Both the position numbers and the translations under genes were made by a program. DNA of 5,796 nucleotides from Candidatus Heimdallarchaeota archaeon (GTDB taxonomy: Archaea; Asgardarchaeota; Heimdallarchaeia; Heimdallarchaeales; Kariarchaeaceae): the NCBI GenBank assembly GCA_027016475.1, contig JALUTL010000086.1, positions 1-5,796 on the forward strand, read 5' to 3'. The notes under the pieces are model-generated. The model was not told the origin of the DNA, did not search any database, and saw only the letters and a list, made by a program, of their open reading frames with translations. Numbering within the stretch: the stretch's first letter is position 1; each line of letters begins with the position of its first letter. Below, one piece after another: positions 1 through 5,796 of the stretch.

Positions 1-1354
1 CTCTAGCCCTGTTGGCAAGCAATTCCAATTGCTGTTCTTCTGCAATTGTTAAAGCCTGATTCAAGAGATTGTCCGCTTCATTGAGATCAAATTTGATCAT
101 ACTGACCTTAGACAATAGTATCATGGATTTAATGATTATTGGGTATCCATGTTGCTTTTCACCTATTTGCAACAAATGCTTGGCGTAAGTGTCAACTTCA
201 TGAAGCAACTTTTCGTAACCTGTTACGGAGAGCTCCATCAACAATAATTCAATCAAATTTTCCAAAGCAAATACTGTAAAAATATGCTCCAATTCACCAT
301 ATTCCGCTACTATCCTTTCAAAACTCTTGTAGGCTTGCATTTTGTCATAGAGTCTTTCTTTGTTTTTGAGCCAATATCCTTCTGCACAAATCCATCTTGC
401 TTCAACAACCCTGTTTTCTGTATTGGACGCAAGAAATTCCAACTCTCGTAAATATTGCTGCGCCTTTTCTTTTTCTCCTTTTCGAACTGCTGTAATGGCC
501 AAAAAATACAACGATTGGGAAATTGTGATGTCATTTCCAACTTTTCTCCTTAGCCTCAAACTCTTATGAAAATGACGCTCTGCTTCATTGTTTTCTCCAT
601 TTTCAAAATAGACCCTTCCTTTGTTGAGATGAAGATAATCTGCGGAAAGAACAGAGTTTGTCTTTTTTGCGTAAGAAAGTCCTTCATCGAAGTATTTCAA
701 TGCCAAATGATATTTACCCATTTCAAGATAGATCAAGCCAACATTGTTATAGATTTTCATGGCATAAAGTAGATTGTCATTTCGTTGCAGTATTCCCAAA
801 GCTTCCAAAAAATAGTTCAATGCATGTTGATGGTCGTTCATCTCGTAAAACGATATTCCGTTGGCATTCAGAGTTGAAAGATAGTCAAATAACAACCCAA
901 GCTTCTTGAAAATTTTTGCAGCCTTCTGATAATGCTTCAATGCTTCTTTGTGTCTCCCAACTTCAGAAATAAGAATCCCTTCTACATAATGCATTCGTGC
1001 AGTCAGTTCTTCTGCCTTTGGATGATCTTCTGCAATTTCCATCATCAAATTTTTTGCTTCTGCAAGCTTTTTGGTTGCAAGAACCAATTTTCCAACCCTA
1101 AAGCACGCAAAAGAAAAGGCAAGCAATATTTCCAACTTAACGTCAAGAGAGGAAGTATTTTCAATGCACTGTGTAGCATCCTTTGCAACTGAAAATTCCT
1201 CTAGATAAAACCCTTGACAATCTAGTATCCTGCATTGATATGGGATGACGCTCAAGTCTCCCTCGGCGGCACGTTGCGTAGCATAGTGCATCGCATAATC
1301 AAACTGCCCTTTCAATATTTTTTCATCAAGAAACTCGATCGCCAAAATCGTCAA
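1..1354 (-). CDS. Long tetratricopeptide-repeat (TPR) protein, C-terminus cut by window edge
   Basis: The minus strand is open for 451 codons from a TTG at 1354 to the left edge, with no stop, so the C-terminus is missing. The product is almost entirely helical TPR repeats, which act as protein-binding scaffolds, probably in the cytosol since no signal peptide or membrane span is seen. The anchor position of helix B recurs at residues 21, 57, 93, 138, 178, 218, 258, 298, 341, 384 and 427. All are alanine except Leu384, and most are preceded five residues earlier by Gly, as in EVGRHKEA, EMGKYHLA and ENGENNEA. The closest register is 40 residues (138-298), as in LGN or kinesin-light-chain TPRs. 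An in-frame TAA (1355-1357) directly precedes the TTG, and the first in-frame ATG is residue 22, inside repeat 1, so TTG is the best start. It lies 47 bases downstream of the hydrolase gene. No catalytic domain is visible in this part; a partner domain could lie beyond the edge. Its binding partner is unknown. Confidence 0.9.
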   Translation of the reverse strand, partial: MTILAIEFLDEKILKGQFDYAMHYATQRAAEGDLSVIPYQCRILDCQGFYLEEFSVAKDATQCIENTSSLDVKLEILLAFSFACFRVGKLVLATKKLAEAKNLMMEIAEDHPKAEELTARMHYVEGILISEVGRHKEALKHYQKAAKIFKKLGLLFDYLSTLNANGISFYEMNDHQHALNYFLEALGILQRNDNLLYAMKIYNNVGLIYLEMGKYHLALKYFDEGLSYAKKTNSVLSADYLHLNKGRVYFENGENNEAERHFHKSLRLRRKVGNDITISQSLYFLAITAVRKGEKEKAQQYLRELEFLASNTENRVVEARWICAEGYWLKNKERLYDKMQAYKSFERIVAEYGELEHIFTVFALENLIELLLMELSVTGYEKLLHEVDTYAKHLLQIGEKQHGYPIIIKSMILLSKVSMIKFDLNEADNLLNQALTIAEEQQLELLANRAR

Positions 1355-1375
1355 TTAATATAGCAATCCATGCCT

Positions 1376-1393
1376 GATAAATTTATTTATATA
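1376..1393 (-). promoter_or_regulatory. Putative TATA-box region of the TPR gene
   Basis: Read on the minus strand, this AT-rich stretch (tatataaataaatttatc) lies in the 47-base gap between the hydrolase stop and the TTG start. The AATTTATC part begins 29 bases before the TTG, close to the 30-31 base spacing at the other genes here. This suggests a near-leaderless transcript. The stretch holds several overlapping TATA-like registers, so the exact box is uncertain. Confidence 0.5.
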
Positions 1394-1401
1394 TGGAACT
1401 G

Positions 1402-2100
1402 TTAGAATTCAATGCTGTCTCCTGGCATCAGCGGTTTGATTTCAATCCCTGATCCCTCAAGCTCTTTGGAGAGCTCTTCTGGAGTTCCTACAAGTGGTGG
1501 GACAAATGTACCATAGTGAATGGGAACAACTACTTCAAGCTTCATCAGTTTTGCAGCATACGCAGCCCCTTTCGGATCCATCGTATAATGACCTCCAATA
1601 GGCAACAATCCAACCTTTGGTGAGAAAAGATCTCTGGTGATGGCCATTTCTTTTGTCACACCTGTATCTCCTGCATGGTAAAATGAATTTCCATCAGGAA
1701 ATCGAATTACGTAGCCGGCAGGATTTCCTAGATTTATCAGATTGCCTTCATTGTCTGCATATCCGGCAGAATGGCTTGCTGGAACCATGCTAATTTTGAT
1801 GCCATCGATATCAACAGTTCCACCATAATTCATTCCTATGGCCTCTACACCTTGTTTCTGCAAGTAAACACTCATTTCATGAATGACTGGTATTTTTGGT
1901 TTGAATTGCTTTCCAAGTTCTATTGTGTCACCAAAATGATCGTTGTGTCCATGGGTAACTAAGATTATATCCACTTTTTTTGGCTGATATTCGTCTCCTG
2001 GAAATTTCGGATTGCTCAACCATGGGTCTATCAGAATGATTTTTCCTTCATATTCCAGTTGACACGCAGCATGACCTAACCAAGTAAGCTTGACAGTCAT
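1402..2100 (-). CDS. Metal-dependent hydrolase, metallo-beta-lactamase fold, UPF0173/UlaG-like
   Basis: The 232-residue product matches the compact UPF0173 family of metallo-beta-lactamase-fold proteins, related to UlaG lactonase and usually about 225-230 residues. It opens with the family signature WLGHAA (residues 7-12), followed by IDPWL (24-28). The dinuclear metal site is complete: HGHNDH at 50-55 (His50, His52, Asp54, His55), His110 in PASHSAG, Asp145 in HAGDTG, and His195 in PIHYG. The active site therefore looks intact, and the protein probably hydrolyses an ester, lactone or phosphoester in the cytosol; the natural substrate of this family is generally undefined. The open frame extends upstream to an ATG at 2184, but the start is placed at 2100. 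The extra 28 residues are Cys-rich and unlike the family, and a TATA-like box beginning 30 bases before 2100 lies inside them. The gene is transcribed divergently from the membrane-protein gene and sits upstream of the TPR gene. Confidence 0.93.
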   Translation of the reverse strand: MTVKLTWLGHAACQLEYEGKIILIDPWLSNPKFPGDEYQPKKVDIILVTHGHNDHFGDTIELGKQFKPKIPVIHEMSVYLQKQGVEAIGMNYGGTVDIDGIKISMVPASHSAGYADNEGNLINLGNPAGYVIRFPDGNSFYHAGDTGVTKEMAITRDLFSPKVGLLPIGGHYTMDPKGAAYAAKLMKLEVVVPIHYGTFVPPLVGTPEELSKELEGSGIEIKPLMPGDSIEF

Positions 2101-2120
2101 GTGTATCAATTTGATATTCA

Positions 2121-2136
2121 AAATATAATCTTTTCT
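2121..2136 (-). promoter_or_regulatory. Putative TATA box and BRE of the hydrolase gene
   Basis: On the minus strand the sequence gaaaagattatattt holds an A-rich BRE-like segment followed by GATTATAT. The G of GATT (2130) is 30 bases before the ATG at 2100. This spacing places transcription initiation at or next to the A of the start codon, so the mRNA would be leaderless. It also argues against the longer reading frame starting at 2184. Confidence 0.65.
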
Positions 2137-2215
2137 CAAACAGGAAAAGGAACATGAATAGAGATTTCTGCAAACAAGTATCACTTTGCCTTTTCTAACA
2201 TCTACTTATTGAACC

Positions 2216-2230
2216 ATTCTGATTAAATAA
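2216..2230 (+). promoter_or_regulatory. Putative TATA box of the membrane-protein gene
   Basis: GATTAAATAA at 2221-2230 begins 31 bases before the ATG at 2252, which again fits leaderless initiation. The segment just upstream (cattct) is a weak match to a BRE. A gagg at 2232-2235 is too far from the ATG (about 17 bases) to act as a normal Shine-Dalgarno site. The box faces away from the hydrolase promoter, with about 90 bases between the two boxes. Confidence 0.6.
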
Positions 2231-2251
2231 TGAGGTTTCACTTTATGGTTA

Positions 2252-3454
2252 ATGAAGCAACCTTACCTAAATCTGCTTCTTGTCACCATAGGGTTTGTTA
2301 TTGTATATATCATTGCAACAAGCGTTGCGTTCTATACTTTTTTCAGGACATACATATTTTATTCTCATTTTGGGGCTATTTATCCCTATTTCTTGGTGCT
2401 TGCAATTATTGTTGTTGCATTTGGAGGCTTGATGCTGTATCGTATGATCAAACTTAGGCATTCATCGCTTGTCATATTGGTGGCTGGAATATTTCTCATT
2501 GGACTCTCCTACTTTTTCGGTTTTCTTAACTTTGATCCTACTGGTGAATTGAATTTCAGGCAAACTAGGCTGTTTCAACTCCAAATCCTCTTTCAGACCA
2601 TCTCCGTTTTTGCTTTCTTTATTCATTATGAATTGAACCTAAGAAGTGAACCTCGGCCTTGGATCACTGGAGGACTTGCCTCTCTTCTTGTCCCCTATTC
2701 TATGCTGAATATTTTTTATTTGATAACTGACAATTACTCCGCTGATCCCATTTTTCAACAATATGAAACATTTTCCTTGGCTTTGCTTCAAATTGGGGTT
2801 ATTTTTCTTTTCAGTTGGCTTTTCCACTCATCCTACAAGATTGCTCTTTCCTTGGAAAACTATGAGCCACGCGTTGCACGCCTGTCACATCTCCAGTTCA
2901 TTGGAATTTCAATCCTTTTCCTTGGGGTTATTCTTCAGTTGGTAGAGGCATTTAGTCCCTTGAACGTGTGGCATACTCCGTTAAATGTTCTGGCAGTCCT
3001 GTTAATTGGAGTTCCTTATGCCGTTGATCCCAAAGTCATGCTGTTTGCCCCTGTCAATATCAGGATGTTTGGAATTGTCGATTCATATGGAAGAACATTA
3101 TATCATAAAGCATTAGATGTTGAATTCAAGGATCCCGCTGAAGCTGCAACTTCAGAACTGTTTGGAGGATTGACTTTGGCGTTTACAAATTTGGGTGCTG
3201 AAGTGGCTAAATCTAAAACCTCTGTCGATTCAATGAAATTTGCTGACAGATCTATAATTCTAGAATTCAATTATCCATACTATATGGTTGTTATTGCTGA
3301 TTCATCCAGTTTCTTTCTTGAACGGGAGATGGCCGAATACCTAAGTGAACTCAAAAGCTTGTATCCTGCACCTCCTGAAGATGGGTCAATCATTCCCGAA
3401 GAGGTATTCCATAAATTGAACAATACGTTTTTCCCCGTATTCTTGCGAAAATGA
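2252..3454 (+). CDS. Polytopic membrane protein with cytosolic longin/roadblock-like C-terminal domain
   Basis: This is a 400-residue integral membrane protein that I do not recognise as a named family. Hydrophobic segments lie near residues 7-29, 42-63, 71-92, 107-126, 137-158, 174-195 and 213-234, with a short eighth near 243-258. The loops after segments 2, 4 and 6 are the basic ones (RMIKLRH, NLRSEPR, ENYEPRVARLSH). This predicts an extracellular N-terminus and a cytosolic C-terminal domain if the eighth segment spans the membrane. Residues 268-372 read as strand-strand-helix-strands-helix: IRMFGIVDSYGRTLYHKAL, a helix near 296-319, MKFADRSIILEF, YYMVVIAD, then a helix 354-370. That order fits a longin-type fold, with roadblock as the nearest alternative; this is judged by eye. 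The design suggests a sensor or a membrane platform for small-GTPase-type regulators. An in-frame TGA at 2231 and the promoter spacing fix the ATG at 2252. The MFS gene follows after 45 bases. Confidence 0.9.
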   Translation: MKQPYLNLLLVTIGFVIVYIIATSVAFYTFFRTYIFYSHFGAIYPYFLVLAIIVVAFGGLMLYRMIKLRHSSLVILVAGIFLIGLSYFFGFLNFDPTGELNFRQTRLFQLQILFQTISVFAFFIHYELNLRSEPRPWITGGLASLLVPYSMLNIFYLITDNYSADPIFQQYETFSLALLQIGVIFLFSWLFHSSYKIALSLENYEPRVARLSHLQFIGISILFLGVILQLVEAFSPLNVWHTPLNVLAVLLIGVPYAVDPKVMLFAPVNIRMFGIVDSYGRTLYHKALDVEFKDPAEAATSELFGGLTLAFTNLGAEVAKSKTSVDSMKFADRSIILEFNYPYYMVVIADSSSFFLEREMAEYLSELKSLYPAPPEDGSIIPEEVFHKLNNTFFPVFLRK

Positions 3455-3463
3455 ACCCGTCTC

Positions 3464-3477
3464 CGAAAGATTTATGT
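3464..3477 (+). promoter_or_regulatory. Putative BRE/TATA box of the MFS transporter gene
   Basis: CGAAA followed by GATTTATG lies in the 45-base gap after the membrane-protein stop codon. The G of GATT (3469) is 31 bases before the GTG at 3500, the same spacing as at the two neighbouring promoters. This supports both the GTG start and independent transcription of the transporter, although read-through from the gene upstream remains possible. Confidence 0.6.
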
Positions 3478-3499
3478 TCATTGCAATTCCGACTGCTTT

Positions 3500-4810
3500 G
3501 TGGCTTTTGATCAATGGCTCGGAACTTCTGGGCTTCCACACAACACAAAAAATGTTTTGGCACTGAATGTACTCATAAATTCTATCAGAACATTTGCAGA
3601 CAATTTGCTCCTTATAGTCCTTGTGCTTTTCCTGCTTGATAGGTTGGATCCTGTTGCTGTTGGTCTTGCTTGGTCCATTTTCTTTGGTATCCAGGCATTA
3701 GTTGATTTCCCTACAGGAAATCTTGGTGATACAATAGGTCACAAAAATGTTCTTCTTATCGCTTATTTGCTTCAGATCTTTTCTTTTCCATTCCTTCTGC
3801 TTTCAGATGCTCAATTGCCTTTTTTTGCAATTACGGAAACTATAGGTATTTTTCTGTTCATGTTTTTTTATGGTCTCGGAATTTCACAGGAAAGCGGCGC
3901 TTTGGAGGCTTGGACAGACAACATCTATCGGAAGGACAATATTGATCCACAACGTGCCATCTATAGTCAATTTATTGCGAAATCCGAACTCATTATCAAA
4001 CTTGCAACAATGATGGGGTTTTTGATGGGTGGATTTGTTTCTACATTGATTTCTCCCTTTGTCGTCTTCTGGATTGTTTTGATTTTGAGGGTTTTTACAT
4101 TCCTCATCATTGCTTGGAAAATGGATTCCGATGATTCATCAAAATACGCTCGAAAAATTTCCTCATATGTTGGAAAAGCCCAAAAAAGTATCCTGGCTTT
4201 CCTTAGGTCACCTATAATGCTTACTTACTTCTTGGGAATTGCCACTCTTTGGGCTGCAAATGAGGCAATATGGTATACCTTTATCCTCTTTCGCATCTAT
4301 CGAGAATACGGAGGGGGAACTGACGCCGGTGCTGGAATTATCAGGAGTATTGTATTTCTCTTCGGCATTCTCTGGCAACTTGTCACAATCAAGATTATCC
4401 ATCGCTTTAAACATGCAGCGTTTTGGGTCTTCATTGCTTCTTTACTTAGCAATGCACTATTTTTTGCGTTATTGATGCTATATTATCGGGCTTTTCCACC
4501 TACCACTTTCTCATTGCTTCTTCTTGCTGGACTTCTGCTCATTTACCAAATTCCGATTTTTTGGGAAAATATACAATATGTTCTTCAACAGCGCATTAAT
4601 TTGGATCTGGTGCCGGATGAATATCGAAATTCTCTCTATTCCCTACTGCCTACGCTTACTAGGCTTCTTGGAGTCCCTTTCGTCTATTTGACAGGTGTTT
4701 TAATAGAGCAGTATGGCTTCTATGTGTCGTTCTATTGGCTGATAGCTGTCAGCATTGCTGGGTCATCGCTGTTGGCACTTAGCCTCCTTTTGTCAAAAAG
4801 AACATTGTGA
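3500..4810 (+). CDS. Major facilitator superfamily (MFS) transporter, 12 membrane spans
   Basis: The product is 436 residues, a normal length for a 12-span MFS secondary transporter, with two six-span halves joined by a basic cytosolic loop near residues 207-236. The MFS motif A loop between spans 2 and 3 is clear: DFPTGNLGDTIGHK, with Gly73, Asp77, Gly80 and Lys82. A second hallmark of drug-efflux-like MFS proteins follows near residues 131-141 (ESGALEAWTDN). In the C-terminal half, LVPDEYRNSLYSLLPTL (370-386) resembles the loop commonly seen between spans 10 and 11. It most likely moves a small molecule across the cytoplasmic membrane using an ion gradient; direction and substrate cannot be read. 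The GTG start gives MAFDQWLG and matches a TATA-like box 31 bases upstream. The adjacent GNAT gene hints that a modified molecule could be its substrate, which is inference. Confidence 0.93.
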   Translation: MAFDQWLGTSGLPHNTKNVLALNVLINSIRTFADNLLLIVLVLFLLDRLDPVAVGLAWSIFFGIQALVDFPTGNLGDTIGHKNVLLIAYLLQIFSFPFLLLSDAQLPFFAITETIGIFLFMFFYGLGISQESGALEAWTDNIYRKDNIDPQRAIYSQFIAKSELIIKLATMMGFLMGGFVSTLISPFVVFWIVLILRVFTFLIIAWKMDSDDSSKYARKISSYVGKAQKSILAFLRSPIMLTYFLGIATLWAANEAIWYTFILFRIYREYGGGTDAGAGIIRSIVFLFGILWQLVTIKIIHRFKHAAFWVFIASLLSNALFFALLMLYYRAFPPTTFSLLLLAGLLLIYQIPIFWENIQYVLQQRINLDLVPDEYRNSLYSLLPTLTRLLGVPFVYLTGVLIEQYGFYVSFYWLIAVSIAGSSLLALSLLLSKRTL

Positions 4811-4816
4811 CTTCTC

Positions 4817-4826
4817 AAAAAAAAAA
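4817..4826 (+). repeat. Run of ten A residues downstream of the MFS gene
   Basis: Ten consecutive A bases follow the MFS stop codon by six bases. On the plus strand this is an A run, not the T run expected of an archaeal terminator, so it is not called as one. It lies inside an open frame continuous with the GNAT gene and would encode lysines if that longer frame were translated. Homopolymers of this length are prone to length change and sequencing error. Confidence 0.9.
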
Positions 4827-4871
4827 TTGGGTGACAGGCAAATATGGAACTTTCAACAAAATCTGTTTGCG

Positions 4872-4891
4872 TCATAAATATTCATATAATC
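4872..4891 (+). promoter_or_regulatory. Putative TATA-box region of the GNAT gene
   Basis: Two overlapping TATA-like elements are present. One (TCATAAAT, 4872-4879) begins 28 bases before a TTG at 4900. The other (TCATATAA, 4882-4889) begins 30 bases before a GTG at 4912. The second matches the 30-31 base spacing of the other promoters here better, so the GTG start is preferred. No Shine-Dalgarno sequence is next to either codon. Confidence 0.5.
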
Positions 4892-4911
4892 TTCAAAGTT
4901 TGACTGATTTT

Positions 4912-5796
4912 GTGGTAGAAATCAAAGAAATTGATGAAACGGAAAAAAAACGGGCATTTGAACTGCATAACCGATATCTTTTTGACAACAGATCATATGA
5001 AAGTTGGTTTCATGAATATGAAAGTTACTTGCCTGACAAATATGTATTTGTGGTTGCTACAGACAACAATGATATTGTTGCTACGCAAGGAATGATTCCA
5101 ATATATCTGAATATCAATGGACAGGCAGTCCTTACTGGGAAATCCGAAAACACATTGATCGATCCAAGGTTCCGTAAAAAAATAATGTTTGGCAAATTCT
5201 ATGGTTACGCCATGAAAATCGCCAAAGATAAAGGAATGGAGATTGTTTGGGGATTGACAGTACTGGGTGATCTATGGAAAAAAGTTTTGCGTTTTAAGGT
5301 CTATGATCGAGCTTATGAAAGAAGTGTTGCGATTGTTAGCTTACCTTCTGCATTGGCTGACATGAATTATTTCACATTTCGAAAAAGGGCAAAACGCTCA
5401 AAAAAATTAGCCTATACCGTCGCTCTGATTCCTGCCATAATTGGATTCAAAACATTTTCAACATTCCGCAGGCTATTCCGTAAAACAAAAACTGATCCGA
5501 AAAAATACCAAATATTTGATGATCTGCTCAATCCCAATGATATAATAAATCTATATGACGATCTTAGACGTGATCATCCTGATCTAATACATATCCATCA
5601 AACCTATGAATACTTTCAATGGCGTATCAAGAACAACCCAAACATACAATATGCAACATTATTTGCCTATGAAAACAATAAATTAGTGGCCTATGCATAC
5701 CTTTCTCTGAAACCAAATCGAAAATCAAGTTACCTTACCGACTTCACCTTCAAGGATGTAGCCGCTGGACAGTTTTTGCTAAACAATATGTTCACC
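4912..5796 (+). CDS. GNAT-family N-acyltransferase, probably two tandem GNAT domains, C-terminus cut by window edge
   Basis: From the GTG at 4912 the frame runs 295 codons to the right edge without a stop. Residues 1-142 resemble an N-terminal GNAT acetyltransferase domain, which transfers an acyl group from acyl-CoA to an amine. It has a helix near 10-37, strands YVFVVATDN and IVATQGMIPIYL, the strand-loop-helix GKSENTLIDPRFRKKIMF (76-93) where CoA should bind, and a strand near 109-117 (WGLT). The Gly-rich CoA loop, usually like RGRGLF, reads RKKIMF and so lacks its glycines. Residues 143-195 form a very basic linker with a hydrophobic patch (166-179). A second GNAT-like half follows, with YFQWRIKNNP (234-243) and FAYENNKLVAYAYLSL. 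Bacterial and archaeal relatives often sit in surface-polysaccharide or small-molecule loci, but the acceptor here is unknown. A TTG at 4900 or upstream GTG codons at 4831 and 4807 are alternative starts; MVEIKEID looks the most natural N-terminus. Confidence 0.8.
   Translation, partial: MVEIKEIDETEKKRAFELHNRYLFDNRSYESWFHEYESYLPDKYVFVVATDNNDIVATQGMIPIYLNINGQAVLTGKSENTLIDPRFRKKIMFGKFYGYAMKIAKDKGMEIVWGLTVLGDLWKKVLRFKVYDRAYERSVAIVSLPSALADMNYFTFRKRAKRSKKLAYTVALIPAIIGFKTFSTFRRLFRKTKTDPKKYQIFDDLLNPNDIINLYDDLRRDHPDLIHIHQTYEYFQWRIKNNPNIQYATLFAYENNKLVAYAYLSLKPNRKSSYLTDFTFKDVAAGQFLLNNMFT

Noticed and set aside
310..1192. Short open frames of 68-86 codons on both strands inside the TPR gene
   Set aside because: They overlap a continuous 451-codon frame with clear TPR periodicity and their translations show no family features.
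2101..2184. N-terminal extension of the hydrolase frame to an ATG at 2184
   Set aside because: The extra 28 residues are unlike the family N-terminus, which starts just before WLGHA, and the extension overlaps the promoter box that predicts initiation at 2100.
2230..2461. Overlapping small frames across the 5' part of the membrane-protein gene
   Set aside because: They are shadows of the 400-codon frame, which has consistent membrane-span hydrophobicity and its own promoter.
3452..3499. Membrane-protein and MFS genes share a reading frame separated by a single TGA and 15 sense codons, suggesting stop read-through to a fusion
   Set aside because: A well-spaced promoter box precedes the GTG at 3500, the MFS protein has a normal length and N-terminus from there, and no recoding signal is visible.
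4208..4475. Small frames of 68 and 78 codons inside the MFS gene
   Set aside because: They lie wholly within a coherent 12-span transporter frame and have no recognisable features or start signals.
4817..4826. A10 run as a transcription terminator
   Set aside because: Archaeal terminators show T runs on the coding strand; here the coding strand carries A, and no convergent gene on the minus strand would use it.

Overview
The window looks archaeal. Four of its five genes are preceded by a TATA-like box whose first base lies 29 to 31 bases before the start codon, and there is no Shine-Dalgarno sequence next to the start codons. That is the spacing expected for leaderless archaeal transcripts. 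Three of the five genes appear to start with GTG or TTG. The DNA is AT-rich. A many-membrane-span protein with a longin/roadblock-like C-terminal domain, next to a long tetratricopeptide (TPR) protein, suggests an Asgard lineage (for example Heimdall- or Thor-type). No marker gene is present, so this placement is an inference of moderate confidence.

Layout. On the minus strand, a long TPR protein fills positions 1-1354 and runs off the left edge. It is preceded by a UPF0173-type metallo-beta-lactamase-fold hydrolase (2100 to 1402). A 151-base divergent promoter region (2101-2251) separates these from three plus-strand genes: a polytopic membrane protein with a cytosolic C-terminal domain (2252-3454), a 12-span major facilitator superfamily (MFS) transporter (3500-4810), and a GNAT-type acyltransferase that runs off the right edge (4912-5796). 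Every gene is preceded by its own promoter-like box, so the plus-strand genes may be separate units despite gaps of only 45 and 101 bases.

How the genes may work together. No pathway can be read with confidence. The membrane protein has the shape of a sensor or an anchor for small-GTPase-type regulators, and the TPR protein is a protein-interaction scaffold. The MFS transporter beside a GNAT enzyme would fit modification and export of a small molecule or envelope component, but the substrate is unknown. No RNA genes, mobile elements, CRISPR arrays or insertion scars were seen. No stretch longer than 300 bases is without a gene.
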